In this document: positions 10,792-22,293 of the stretch, piece by piece | Position numbering within the stretch: position 1 is the stretch's first letter | Layout: each line of letters starts with the position of its first letter | NCBI GenBank assembly: GCA_001969505.1 | Contig: LSSK01000103.1 | Location: 1-31,582, forward strand | DNA from: Zancudomyces culisetae | Taxonomy: Eukaryota > Kickxellomycota > Harpellomycetes > Harpellales > Legeriomycetaceae | Reading direction: 5' to 3' | DNA: 31,582 bases | Made by a program: the position numbers and the translations under genes | Notes under the pieces: generated by a model | Told to the model about the DNA's origin: nothing | What the model saw: only the letters and a program-made list of their open reading frames with translations | Database searches by the model: none

Positions 10792-11742
10792 ATGTTTGCC
10801 AGATCAATTAGCCGCACTTTGCGAAAGGGCCTCGCAATCAACTCACTAAATAAACCAAATCTTTTGAACTCGCTTTACCAGAAAAATGCTGCAAAGCTTT
10901 ACTATTCTTCTTTCCGTGATGTAGAACACATGGACGATTCAGCATTGTACCAGCTTACAACCGAAGAAACTGTCAGCAATCTTGTTCAAAATGCTTCAAT
11001 CAACACCAAACCTGCGGTCAGCAAATATGTTTTGAACTGCTTTATGCAGGATGAGCCTGGAATCCTGGCACGCTGTGCTGGAATTATGGCAGCGCGTGGG
11101 TATAATATCGATTCTTTGGTGGTTGCAAAGACCGAGGTCTTGGGTCTTAGTAGAATGACGATTACTATTAAAGGCGCAGAAAGCCAAATGATCCAGGCCC
11201 AAAAGGAGCTTGAGGAAATTCCACAAATTTGGGCAGTTGTCAATCTGACTGGTTCAAAAGTTGTAGCGAGAGAAATACTTTTGGCAAAGGTTTCACTTAT
11301 TGGACCTGATTTCAAACTTGATGGGGCAAATTCGCACACCCCTCGAGCGCCATCAAGCACCAATGACGCGGAAAAGACTACCGAAACAGAGAATATTTCA
11401 ACAAGCGACACAGAAAACAACGGAGCTGATAATAGCGATATCTATCAAATGGTTCTCGACTCTAGCAAGCGGCTAAGCTACTTGAAGGAAATTACTTCAC
11501 TTTACAATGCAAAGATAGTTGATGTGGGTGCAGATTCTGCAGTTGTTGAACTAAGCGCAAAGCCTTCTATTGTTAATGCTTTTATGAGTCTTATAGAGCC
11601 ATTTGGAATATTTGAAGCCGCAAGATCCGGCCAAATTGTAATGTCCAGAACCGCTAAATTGTCTTTCTTTAGCGATGGCGTCTCAGCGCAAGCTGAAGAT
11701 GACGTAAAAGATGTTGATTTGTCACACCTTCCTCCTAGCTAA
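10792..11742 (+). CDS. ILV6: Acetolactate synthase regulatory (small) subunit
   Basis: A 316-aa protein in one exon. It binds the Ilv2 catalytic subunit in mitochondria, stimulates it and confers feedback inhibition by valine (known for the family). The start at 10792 opens an Arg-rich, acid-free leader (MFARSISRTLRKG), a typical presequence. The ACT domain spans about 79-150 with VLNCFMQDEPGILARCAGIM, ARGYNIDSLVV and LSRMTI. The C-terminal small-subunit domain spans about 217-290 (IVDVGADSAVVELSAK, EPFGIFEAARSG). Between them, residues ~175-215 are a Ser/Thr/Asn/Glu-rich linker. The protein ends DLSHLPPS, the same ending as the partial second copy at the right edge. Total length is close to yeast Ilv6 (309 aa). 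An AATAAA lies about 95 nt after the stop. Confidence 0.95.
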   Translation: MFARSISRTLRKGLAINSLNKPNLLNSLYQKNAAKLYYSSFRDVEHMDDSALYQLTTEETVSNLVQNASINTKPAVSKYVLNCFMQDEPGILARCAGIMAARGYNIDSLVVAKTEVLGLSRMTITIKGAESQMIQAQKELEEIPQIWAVVNLTGSKVVAREILLAKVSLIGPDFKLDGANSHTPRAPSSTNDAEKTTETENISTSDTENNGADNSDIYQMVLDSSKRLSYLKEITSLYNAKIVDVGADSAVVELSAKPSIVNAFMSLIEPFGIFEAARSGQIVMSRTAKLSFFSDGVSAQAEDDVKDVDLSHLPPS

Positions 11743-14700
11743 TCTGTTTTTTTTTAAAAAACAACTATTCAAACTTTACATAAATCATGGGCATTACCTA
11801 TGTTTCTCTGAGTGCCTTTTTTTTCCTCTCCTCAAAGAATAAAAACACATTGTAGTACAAAGCGGCGTTGTTCACCAACAGTCGGTTTATCGGCTGGTCA
11901 GCGGTTTGTAAAAAAAAATATAACAGGCGTATAAGGCAGCACGAGTACCAAGTTTTATCATGCTCAGGCATTCATTCAGGGAAGTGCATGCTTTATAGTA
12001 GTGACTTAATCCATTATATCTCTTTTGTTTTTTTTTAAGATGATAGACTTTGCTATTTAGCAACAAAAAAATGAAAAAGTGAAGTAATAAAAAGTAAATG
12101 TTCAGATGGCAGTGATATCGATAGAGCTACATGGTGTATCTGCGACATAGTGGTACATTGGCTATCTGTAAAAATACCTGCTTAATACTCAACTGAGAGC
12201 TTACGTTTTGGATATTGGGTATCATAGCTGATTACTGAAGCCCATGTATTAAAAAAAAGGGAATTTAGACTAAGTATGTTAATACCAACCGATGATCAAA
12301 GTGCTGTATTTTGGCAGTTCTAGAACTCTAGACTAATGTGTGTTTAATAATATGGTTAATGAGCATAATAAGATAATATTAAGATAAAAAATAGACGTTA
12401 GGGAAAAGCTAATTTGTGTGATTGTTTCCTAAATCACTAAGAACACACGTGACTAAAACACTTTTTGTGCACCCAGGTCGCAAACAGTGATGTGAAAAAA
12501 AAAACGTATTACAAAAATTATGGCGATTTCATTTATATCATTTAAAGAAATGGTCAGTATTTGCAATGCTGAAAAAGGACGTGATGTGGTGACAAATATC
12601 ATTTCAGAAACAAACTGTAGAGTGGTATTTAATTTAAATGATGTCAGGTTATTAAGTGCTGTGAGGGAATTTTCCCTGGGTGTGCTGTACATTAAAAACC
12701 AAATATGTGTTAATTTCGTCATTGGCAATACTAATTTGGGTAACACTAACTTGGGATTAGAATAGACATTTATATAACTGCAATTTTCCAAAGGCACAAA
12801 CATACATATAAACATATATTGGCTATTACGGCGCCATTACCCCGTGTTTTTTGATCTCAATCGCAACCTCAATGTTTACTACAGATGTATTTAACAGGAC
12901 TATGGTTTTTTACGTTGACCCGGAGAAAGCATGAGAAACAGCTATTGCATAGGATCAAGTAGTATTCATGTCTTTGGAAGAGTACTCCAAAAATCTTGGA
13001 GGGGGTGGGGTGGGGTTACTTCAGGTAAAGGTAATGGAGTTTGAAGTTGAAATTTAGGCCGCTATTACATTGTTGAAATTGAAATAAATGTAGTTTACAT
13101 GAACAGGTTGATTGCTAGCATGTTTTTTAATGGGATGGGGATGTTTGATTACAGAATAAATGGTTTATGTGGAAATACAAGTAAACAAAGGAAGGGAATA
13201 AATTTATTTAACATACATACTCCGTTATGAAACCAATTAATAAAAAAAACCAAGTGACTGCAAAGGTACTTGGTTAAAAACACATTACTATGTCCTTTGC
13301 ATCCTTGATTTTTGCTACTTTAGTAAATTAGTATTGTTACATGGTAGGTAGTTTATACAAACAAATGTTTAAAAATATAATCGTGTTAGCAGTGTGCGGT
13401 AACAATAGAGCACTGAAAGTTTTCCACTCGAATGAATAAAACTCCCTTGATATTACGAGTACAGACACGTGTGGGAAAGAAAAACAAAGAGAAAAAGAGT
13501 TAAAAGAAGAGAGGGGAGAATAAAAGGGGGAAAGTACCATATATATTGTTAAAAATATAAGAACACAAGACGATATATGACTAAACGAGTTTTTTCGCTG
13601 AGCATTCAGTCAAGTGCAATATTTTGACTAAAGTTCTCTTTATTTAAAAAAAGAAATAACAGAAGGATAATTGCAGGATTGAATAACGTAGCTATTAAAA
13701 AATGAATTAGCAAATAAACATAAACAGCCCTGGGAGGTGATCGTTTTTTCTGTAAAAAATAGAGCCAAGAAGTCACAAAGACCTGGGAATAAATGCCTTA
13801 AATACACGCAAGAGGATTTTGAAATTATGAGTGGGGATAAGAAAAAAACCGTTATGAGAAAATTATAGTAATTGTTATTACACCCGAAAAATAATAAAAA
13901 CAGATGATGTGGTTAAAAGGGAGGGGAAGGTTGTTTGTATGGAACTTTGAAATAAGATATGAATATTGAGGTACATGAAGGTCTTGAGATAAACAGGTGT
14001 TAAGTGTAAACAAAAAAAAAGTTCATGCCGTTTTGGTGGCTGGAATGGGAACCTTTATCTTTGTTTGGTGTATCAGGAAAATTAAAAAAAAAATAATATG
14101 TCCACTTTTCCCTTTTTTATTGTGTTTAACATTTTCTGATTCAATGTATCCAGTATGTTTACACTCACTTCCAATTGTTACAAAAAAAAAAATATTTCTT
14201 GGGTGGTGAGAATAAAAAAATGATGTATTACAGGGTAAAAATGTAGTCCGGTGTTGTGTTATGGTGAGAAAGATAATGCGTGTATTTTCACCTGTTCCCG
14301 TTTAATGTGAAGAGACAGGTCCGTTGAAGCGAGAGGGATAAATACTGCAAAAATGTAAAAGGGAGGGCTAGTGCTGCTGTTAGATTGTACTATTCCAAGA
14401 AAATCGAGTTTCGGGAATAAGCACAGCAAAATTCTAACTGCATTAGACGTCAAAAATGTCTAGCATCAAAAAGAACAATTTTCTAAGCTTGTATTCATTA
14501 TGTACATTCTCTAGAACAATTAACTTGGAGTATAAATGAATTATGACGCTGTTCCTTTTGTTGACATAATCCAGAAAAATATAACGACATAAATGGTTGT
14601 TAATTGTCTTTTCTTTTTTTGAGGAGGGGCTAACAAATACAGTTAATTGAATAACCATTATTTTATAGTTCATTTTAGTATTAACATTATTTTATATACA

Positions 14701-15049
14701 AGTCTAACCATAGTACAGCTGATACGAATAGGTGGTATAATTTAATAACAGGTTTAAACCAACACTAGGTTTAGTGTCACAACTCATAAAATAAAATAAT
14801 AAAAGTATAAAAGGCGGCTCATCGATCAGGACGTACTAAAAATCAATATGTTAAAGAGCAGCCAGTTTAAGAAAAGTTCAACTACAAAAGAATTTTAATA
14901 TACAAACAAAAGCCAGTATACAAGTAATTCATATGATACTTGGAGTAACCAAGCAAAAAAACAAAAAAGCTAAAAGATAGCAAATAAACAATAGGCAAAA
15001 AAAGTCATCAAAAAAGCATATAAAACTTACTATCAACATAGCTATACCG
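11743..15049. other. 3.3-kb gene-poor region
   Basis: No recognisable gene or tRNA, and no chain of splice-compatible exons. An 81-codon frame at 12520-12765 (+) has a reasonable residue mix but no family, no clear promoter and an overlapping 120-codon frame on the other strand, so I do not call it. The last ~250 nt are promoter and leader of the CCCH gene, with a TATA box and two short upstream frames. Confidence 0.45.
14806..14814 (+). promoter_or_regulatory. TATA box of the CCCH gene, leader with two uORFs
   Basis: TATAAAAGG, the best TATA match in the window. A transcript starting ~30 nt later would have a leader with two short upstream frames, 14848-14898 (16 codons) and 14933-14980 (15 codons), before the main ATG at 15050. 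A second TATAAAA at 15019-15025 is only 25 nt from that ATG, so the leader length is unsettled. Confidence 0.45.
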
Positions 15050-17132
15050 ATGTTGGGAGAGTTAGTGAAAAGACAGCAAACAAAAACCAAAAAGCTGGAA
15101 ACCAAGAATAGGTTTGAGAAAAAAAAGGTTGCAGAGTGTGACAAAACAGACAGAAGTGGAGGAGGACACAATGGTAAGAACAACATTCCTTACATAAAAA
15201 CCTACCCAGTATGTGTGATGTTCTCAGAATGGTTACAATAATCTATTATATTTGTAATTATTTCAAGTATTTAATATTTTGGCAATATAATTAATAGGTG
15301 GATCAACAAAGCACATACCATGTAGATTTTATAGATTAGGGGCCTGTACTGCAGGTGATAACTGTTTATTTTCACACAATTTGGAGATGTTTACAGAGAA
15401 ACAAATTTGCACATACTATTTAAAAAGCACATGCAAGTACGGTAGCAGCTGTGCCTTGCTTCATCCGCAACAACCTTTAGAACACAATGAGTTGATGTTG
15501 GAAAAATACGCCGCAGCCGAACAAACAAAAGTTTCCAGTATTGAAAATGTGATCCGAAACAAGAATACCATCCAAAAAAATGAATTCAGAAACATTGGAT
15601 CGTGGAATATGGAAGGTGATAGAAAAAAATACTGGAAGAGAATGAGTCAAGGATCGGAAAAAGGAGATAGTAACAGAGGTATGGCTGGGTTCACATGGAG
15701 CGTACAAAATGATAGTGGGTGGACTGAGGATAGAAATGGGTATTCTAGTAATGGGTATAATGAGAACCCTAACAGCAAGGATAATAATTCTATTAAAATG
15801 TACAATACGTTCAAAAATTTAAACGTTCCAGAAGGCGGAATGAGGACTATAAACAATGCAAATGTACACTCAAAGCTGGCCGAGTGTTTAAATTTTGACC
15901 AAAGGAATGGAGGTATTTCAAGAAATCAATTACACTATTCCTTAGACTTAACACCTTTTCCAACGAGCTCGTGGTATTTTGAAAACAAAATTTCCGGTTT
16001 ACAGTCAGCTAGAACGCCGCAAATGTATGATGCAGGAATACAACCTAAACTTCATTCGCCACAAACGCGTCCACAATCCCTTTCGTTTTCACATTCGAGT
16101 ACACAAGCTGATACAGAGTTTGGTACGCCAAGCTTTAGGAACAGTACCAATAATCGTTCAGGTTATTCTCAGGATGAACCTGCATGCTCATATATTTTAC
16201 CTCAATCTCTGGTAGATTTATTTAAACCTCTTGGTAATGATAATTGCAACAACACAGTAAATAATAAGAGAAATTCTGTTCTACCAAACTCGGGTCATTC
16301 ATCTTATCGCAAAAGCCATACCCCTGAAATCGAGAGCTTCCAGTCAAGAAACAAAAAATACACGGGATCATCAGATATTGTTTGCAACCACAACCTACCA
16401 ATTGACAATTTTGACATTAAAAGCAGGAGCTCCAAGCGTATTAGTCTTAATAAAAACAATCTGGAAGTTAAGTCTCCAAATACGCGACCTATAAGCGTGG
16501 TAATACAACCTTTGGCTTCTCGGGAACACACTGAGACATCAAGTGTAGGGAGTGAGAATGTTTATAATATATTTTCTGACAATTTCCGTTATTCGCCACC
16601 ATCTTCGCCTATTTTTACAGCTCGAAATAGCGGAAATAGCCTACTCGACAAAAATAGTAATAACCGTTCTATCAACAGAATTTTGGCGCTAGATGCACTA
16701 AATGGAAAAGGATGTCAAAGTGATAAAAAAACTGGGCTTTCAAGTTTCGAAAGCGGTGGTTTACAATTCGGCAGCACAAGTAATTATGATATCCTGCCAC
16801 CGAAAAGCGAGTATTCTTCATACAGCCAAAGTCAAAGCCAAAACCAGAATCAAAACCAAAGTCAAAGTCTGCTTTTGGAGGCTGCTGATGACTACAACGC
16901 TTGCTATTCGTTACATTACACTCACAGAAATTTCCAAAATACGTACGGTGTTCTGAGCAGTACGCCTACTACCGACTCGTCTGAGAACGAGAACAGTCGT
17001 TTTAAGAACTTTTTACAAACCTATCAAGTATCCCAACAGCCACAGACAGATACTAGCTATTTCACACAAAAACGCTTTACTGATGAATTCAGTGGCAGTG
17101 TACTTGGTATCCAAAGTAGCAATTCTGGCTAG
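15050..17132 (+). CDS. Tandem CCCH zinc-finger protein (Lee1-like)
   Basis: Exons 15050-15173 and 15298-17132 give 652 aa. The intron (GTAAGA to AATAG) joins in phase, and the join is needed because the first finger begins just after it. The two fingers are adjacent: C50-x7-C58-x5-C64-x3-H68 (HIPCRFYRLGACTAGDNC) and C79-x7-C87-x5-C93-x3-H97 (ICTYYLKSTCKYGSSC). This pairing and spacing resembles fungal Lee1-type proteins; CCCH pairs usually bind single-stranded RNA. Residues 1-41 are Lys-rich. Everything after ~100 is Ser/Asn/Gln-rich and probably disordered, with a Ser-Gln/Asn-Gln run near 470-480 of exon 2. RNA binding is inferred from the fingers; targets are unknown. Confidence 0.85.
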
Positions 17133-17558
17133 ACCAGCAAGACTTATAAAATATGTACTACACACTTTGAATTAAATGTCAATTTTAGCCTTTTTTTTTG
17201 CCAATAACTTTTTATTTTATTTCTTTAAAAACTTATTTGTTGTACTGTATATTTAACGATTAACAATTCAGATATGTACAAAAAATGTCTATACTCACAC
17301 AAAAGCGTGTATTGCTATCCATGATTTTGGTTCATTGTATGATGTATTGATGTAGGTTTGTAATAACAATGCTAATAAAATCATGCTGAGAAATACCATT
17401 TTAACCGACACGGTTTATAACAAAAGTTGTTTCTCAGGCAAAAAAGCATTTAACCACTAAACTAACAGTAATAATAAAATTACGGCAGTTGTGTTTCTAA
17501 AAGATGTATAATGAACTGAAAAAATAAAATAGAGGGGATAATCAGTAAAAAAAAACAA
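17133..17558. other. Spacer between convergent genes
   Basis: The 3' regions of the CCCH gene and of the minus-strand coiled-coil gene meet here. AATAAAA-type signals are present on the plus strand near 17372. I see no gene. Confidence 0.5.
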
Positions 17559-20500
17559 CTAAGTATCGTTGGATTTCTCATGCACCATTGCAATGTATTT
17601 ATGATATTCCAATCCATTTCGCTTATGCCAAGAAACAGGCGCCTTTGTAAAAAAGTTTGAATGGAAAGCGCAGATTTCATCAATACTACTCAATATAGGT
17701 TGAATTTCTGCAGTCTGAGTAGATAATACATTTTTAATCCGCGTTTCTATGTTTTGTAGTCGGGCTTGGGTTGTGTCATCATTATCTGTTATATTAGATT
17801 ATCATATAAGTTAGGTTGTTTGTATCGATGAGACTTCATTTGACCCAGGGCTGGGTATGGTTGAGTAAGACTTGAAAATTCTAATAACCATTAACATAGA
17901 CATGATTGAGTAAAAGTGCGTTTATCCTACCTAATGATACATGCTGGAATATGCCGGACAGTTGGGTTGGTTGATTTATATTATCCATCCTTGACCACCC
18001 TTCAAGTTTCAACTTTTCAATAGCAGACTTATCTATGTTTTTAGAGGCCCATTCTATAGTACAACACTCAGATATGAACATTATTAATCAATCTGTACTT
18101 ACATTGGCTTTCAAATTTGTTTGAATATTCCGATTGAAGACTTTTTAGAGCAGTATTCATCAAAGTGGTGAAAAAATCTATTATAGTCGTTTGAAACCAT
18201 TAACGTAAGAAGGGTCACAACTTGGTGAACTTAAAAAATGTGTTTGCCGCCGAGCACAAATAATGAATATGGTGTTAGTTTACCGTCAGCTGTAATGCGC
18301 ATTAGCTCATAATGATTGGCTTTATTTAGCTATTGAGTATGAACCAAATGTGAAAAATAAATATTTTTATATACCCAAAAGACATAAATCTCGGAGAGAG
18401 GGTTTATATAGGGATCTGGAGTAGCCATGAGGGTAAAAATTGCAATTAAATATCAATCTAAATGCAGCCTCAATAAAAATATTAAGAAGGTGGGCTTACC
18501 TCGCAAGTCAATATGCCTGTTGACAGGAAAGCTGAGTTTTCTCTAAAGTGGATCATATGATTTACAAAAACTGGTTAGCTTTACATAAAGGGAGAGTAGA
18601 GGGAAGGACAAAAAAAGTTACTAAAGATTTGCTTACTTTATCCTGGGCTTATCAAACAGCTGCTTGAAATCTTTACTTTCAAGTGCTTCAACTAGATCTT
18701 GACCTGTTCCTTCATAATACTTTAGATTGGTTATCAAATTGCTAGCGTTTTTTTTTAGTCTTTCTTCTTCCAGAGGCCAGTTCTAGTAGTTTTTGTAGAG
18801 TAAATAAATATTTATTTTCCTCTATAAACTTTTATCGCAGTTGTATTAAAGCTTAAAAAATCCGATAATAGATACATACTGTGGGAACGCTATCAAACCA
18901 AACTGAAATATCCCCAACTCAAAAGAGATACTTACAAGATTAACTATATCCATCATTTTTTGTTTATATGCGAGTATATCATCCACATATTCTTTAACGC
19001 AGAGTCCTGTTGCCTAATGTATGGTAGATGGTTTAACCCAAAGAACAAATAGAAAGTAACAATCAGATAAAAAGATTCAAGACTTACTTGTTGCACTTCG
19101 TGGTACTTTGACATATTTAGTTCGATCTGTACAGTATATTCATCAAGTTCCTTGAATCCACGTTTATCAAGAGCTTTATCCCCGCCAATATTAAGCATGA
19201 GCGATTTTCTTCGTGCAAGAATGTAAACCAAGCTTACAATCTTGGTTCTATTATTACATTCAATCGAAACTTAACATCTATAAACAAGGTGCAAGAGATG
19301 CCTCGAGAGTATAACCAAAAGGAAAGGAGTACAGGTAATCTTCAGTTACCTTATCTCTGATACAGAGTATGCTATATCTTGCAAGACCATTTGATTATAA
19401 ATCCGATCGATTTCTAACCAAAATCGGTTTTCTCTTTTTTTGTTAACTGAGATCAGCTTGTTAAGGTTAGAGTATTGATCGATATGTACCAGGTGTGCGT
19501 CCTAAACAAGAATTTTTTTTTTAAAAAAAAGATTATTTACCATCCAACGAATAGTTAAACACCCACACTTCATTCTCCCCATATAGGATAGTCAATGTTT
19601 GAGTATATAATGAAACACAAGTACCGAGAAAATATATCTCACTCACTTTTAGGCTGTTCGCTAGGTTTAGTATATGATTTCCCTTTAAAAAGTTAATCCT
19701 GTCCACATTCCTATATCCAAGAATAAGAAAGTTAAGCATGGGCGTTTAAGCTTGTCGACCAACACAATTGTTCTGGGTAAAGTGGGTTGCTTACGTGTAA
19801 TATTCGGTATCTCTTCGAGAGAGCTTGTTGTTAAGCGTCCCAATACCATTCGTTAGATCTATCAGCGCGATTTCCCTTTCCTTTTTTCTTCTATAAATTT
19901 CATGGCGAGTAAAAGACACATGCTATTAGATTATTTTGCTTATTTTTGATCGTTTTGGCAATGCAAACGTGGTGCTGTAACGCCTGTCATACTTACTCAT
20001 TAATGGTACCGTTAGTTCGCCTTAGCTCAGAGTTTAGTTTTTGCAGCTCACATAGTTCTTTTACGGAAAAGTCGGCATGCTTCGTGTCAACCATTTTTTT
20101 AGCCCTTTTAGCTCTGAGTCTCTCTTTTACTATCTGGATCCGGTTTTCTATGTTGTTTGAAATTGAATTTAAATTATGCTTTCTCACTCATTAATCTTGG
20201 TGTTTATCCACCCACTTCAATTTAAGTGATATAGGCTAAACTCTTGATTTTTGATATTACCCATATCATGGATTCTGTTTTCCAGAGCCTGGTTCCGCTT
20301 TATTGTACTGATCACACTTTCGTGTAAGTCACACCTTTCTTTTCTATACGCTTCCAGTTGCTTATATCCAGCGACATACTTGTTGTTTCGTATTTTTTCA
20401 TTCTCTCTTAGTTCGGTGTTTACAAATCTTTGAGAATTAGAGGATACCATTGTAAGTGCAACGTAAAGTGGTTGTGTATAACATCCATAGTCTTTTCTTT

Positions 20501-20950
20501 GTTTAGCTACCATAAAAGCAAATATGTACCTACCGATGTTGTCTTTGGCGCATCATCTTTATTTCACTAGAAACATACATATCAAAGTTACATTTAGCCA
20601 TACTTTTTCCAAGTCATTAAAACACATATCGTTGGTATCCCAAATACCTACCTTTCGGCTTTGAAATGCCTTGCAGCTAAGAGTAAAGTTCGTTTTAATT
20701 CTCCTTTCATTAATCTGTAGACAGACAGTAATAAAATACATGTGTTATTCATACTTCTTTGAACAGCACAAACGTCTAGTTGTTTGTAAACCCACGTTTA
20801 ACATGATTACCTGCTAACATCTTCTTCGTCGACCCTCTCGTTTCCTTCGATTTCAAAAATAGCCCTGCTCTTTCTATATTCAAGTTCACGGTCCACCCAC
20901 TGTGTTACCAATTTGACATGCTCTAAATCTTTGTTTTCCATCGTATCCAT
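17559..20950 (-). CDS. 16-exon coiled-coil protein, candidate augmin HAUS5-like subunit
   Basis: Exons (minus strand, 5' to 3'): 20950-20811, 20714-20652, 20566-20534, 20427-20261, 20186-19997, 19890-19795, 19710-19647, 19501-19350, 19247-19088, 19013-18936, 18782-18637, 18542-18500, 18329-18284, 18177-18103, 18032-17931, 17785-17559. All 15 introns (70-170 nt) are GT-AG and keep frame, giving 593 aa from the Met at 20950. The frame is open a little further, so an upstream exon may exist. The protein is charged and Leu/Ile-rich with Lys/Glu coiled-coil stretches and no membrane span. Its end, FFTKAPVSWHKRNGLEYHKY, resembles the C-terminus of augmin HAUS5/AUG5 (W..PA...V.W...DGL). Size fits HAUS5 (~630 aa). 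Augmin recruits gamma-tubulin for microtubule branching. The gene is well supported; the family is tentative. It is divergent from centrin. Confidence 0.65.
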
Positions 20951-20996
20951 CAGATTTAATTTGTTCAAGTCACTTTGCCAGTCTTTTTTTTTTCTG

Positions 20997-21569
20997 CTGA
21001 GCTAGTTAGCGTTATTTCTGAGTGTTCCTTTTCCAAGTTTGTTTATATTCTCGTTTTAACTATTTTAGTACCTCAAAAAAGGGTAGTGTTTCCTATATTA
21101 CGTTTAAAAAGTGGTAGATTCCCACGATTAATGACAAAGAACTACGCTCTATTCTGGGTGTCCTAAAGAGTTTGCTCAATAAGCACTAGTATATTTCTGC
21201 TATATAAATTGAACATTCTAATGAATTTATTATCGGATTTTTTTGATTTTAACTTTGTGTTGCCTTAAAATCGAAATTTATTGGACTGTAGTATTTATCA
21301 GTATTTTATTTGCTATTCAAAACAAGTAAAAAAAAAGCAGAAAGGAATATTGGTTTTGTAATTCTCGTTTTTTTTCGATTTTCAAAACATTTATGAAATG
21401 TGAATTAAGAAATAGTTGAGCTTGCTCTACTTTGAAATATATATCAAATATTTTACTTGCAATACATTTCCAACTTTTAGGATATTTGAACGACTTATTG
21501 GGGACTATCGGGACCGATTCTAATAAGCACACATTATAAATTTGCCTGTATCACTTAAAAGCATCCGAC
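20997..21569. other. Divergent promoter region, possible 5' exons
   Basis: This lies between the coiled-coil gene (-) and centrin (+). A CTAAC branch-like site and CTCAG acceptor on the minus strand at about 20997-21010 suggest the coiled-coil gene has at least one more 5' exon. One minus-strand open piece near 21080-21150 (reading SSLSLIVGIYHFLN) could belong to it, but I could not join it in phase. No clear TATA box was seen. Confidence 0.35.
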
Positions 21570-22293
21570 ATGTCTAGCAACAAAATTTTGCAAGACAAGT
21601 ACAGACATCAGGCCTATCCTATCGCGGCCGAGTACATGTCTGAGATTGAGGAGGCATTCAACTTGTTTGACGGAGATAAGGACGGGAGATTGGATTTCTA
21701 TGAATTCAAGGTACTGAAAAGGATTTAAATATACATTTCTTAGTTTGTATATATTCAAATGTTTACTTTTTATTTATTTAAAAATAACAAGTATAGCATA
21801 TTAGAGCATTTGTGTCGATGCATTTTTAGGCTAAAAGCATTTCAATACCATGTTATAGGTGGCAATGAGAGCTTTGGGCTTTGATGTAAAAAAAAACGAA
21901 ATTTTAAAGATACTAGAACGGCTTGATCCCGAAAACAAAACGAGCATTTCAAACGCAGACTTTGTTGCATTGATGGTTGAAAAAATATCACAGAGGGATC
22001 CCCGAGAGGAGTACAGAAAGGCGTTTAGGCTATTTGATTCAGAAAACAAAGGGTATATCAGTTCAGATGACTTGGAGATGGTGGCTCGGGAATTAGGCGA
22101 GAACTTATCAAAAAGTGAAATTGAATCTATGATTAAGGAATTTGATTTGGATGAAGACGGAAAAAGTAAGTTTCTATATTTCAAATGTATTTCTGTATAC
22201 TGGCCATTCAATAACGTATTATTTGCATTTTTTTACTTAGTTAACGAGGAGGAGTTTATCAACATTATGACAGGAAATTTTAGCGCCTTTTAG
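21570..22293 (+). CDS. CDC31: Centrin (Cdc31 family EF-hand protein)
   Basis: Exons 21570-21710, 21859-22165 and 22241-22293 give 166 aa, the usual centrin length. Both introns are GT-AG and in phase. Four EF-hands are visible. Hand 1 (DGDKDGRLDFYE) and hand 4 (DLDEDGKINEEE, split by intron 2) have canonical calcium-ligand spacing. Hands 2 (DPENKTSISNAD) and 3 (DSENKGYISSDD) lack the final Glu and are probably weak. The segments VAMRALGFDVKKNEILKIL and ARELGENLSKSEIESMIKEF match Cdc31/centrin closely. Centrins act in spindle pole body or basal body duplication, and also in nuclear-pore and repair complexes. The N-terminal tail is short. The gene is head-to-head with the coiled-coil gene. Confidence 0.93.

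Noticed and set aside
12520-12765. 81-codon plus-strand frame starting MAISFISFKEM
   Set aside because: Residue mix is plausible, but there is no family, promoter or splice context, and a longer frame overlaps it on the other strand; not separable from chance.
20217-20513. 98-codon minus-strand frame with an apparent start near 20513
   Set aside because: The apparent start leaves only a 37-nt intron or none. Starting this exon at 20427 gives a normal 106-nt intron and keeps phase, so the N-terminal part is intronic.
20559-20741. Reading the 20652-20714 exon in the frame INERRIKTNF
   Set aside because: The phase from the upstream exon requires the other frame (LMKGELKRTLLLAARHF), which also connects to the next exon without a stop.
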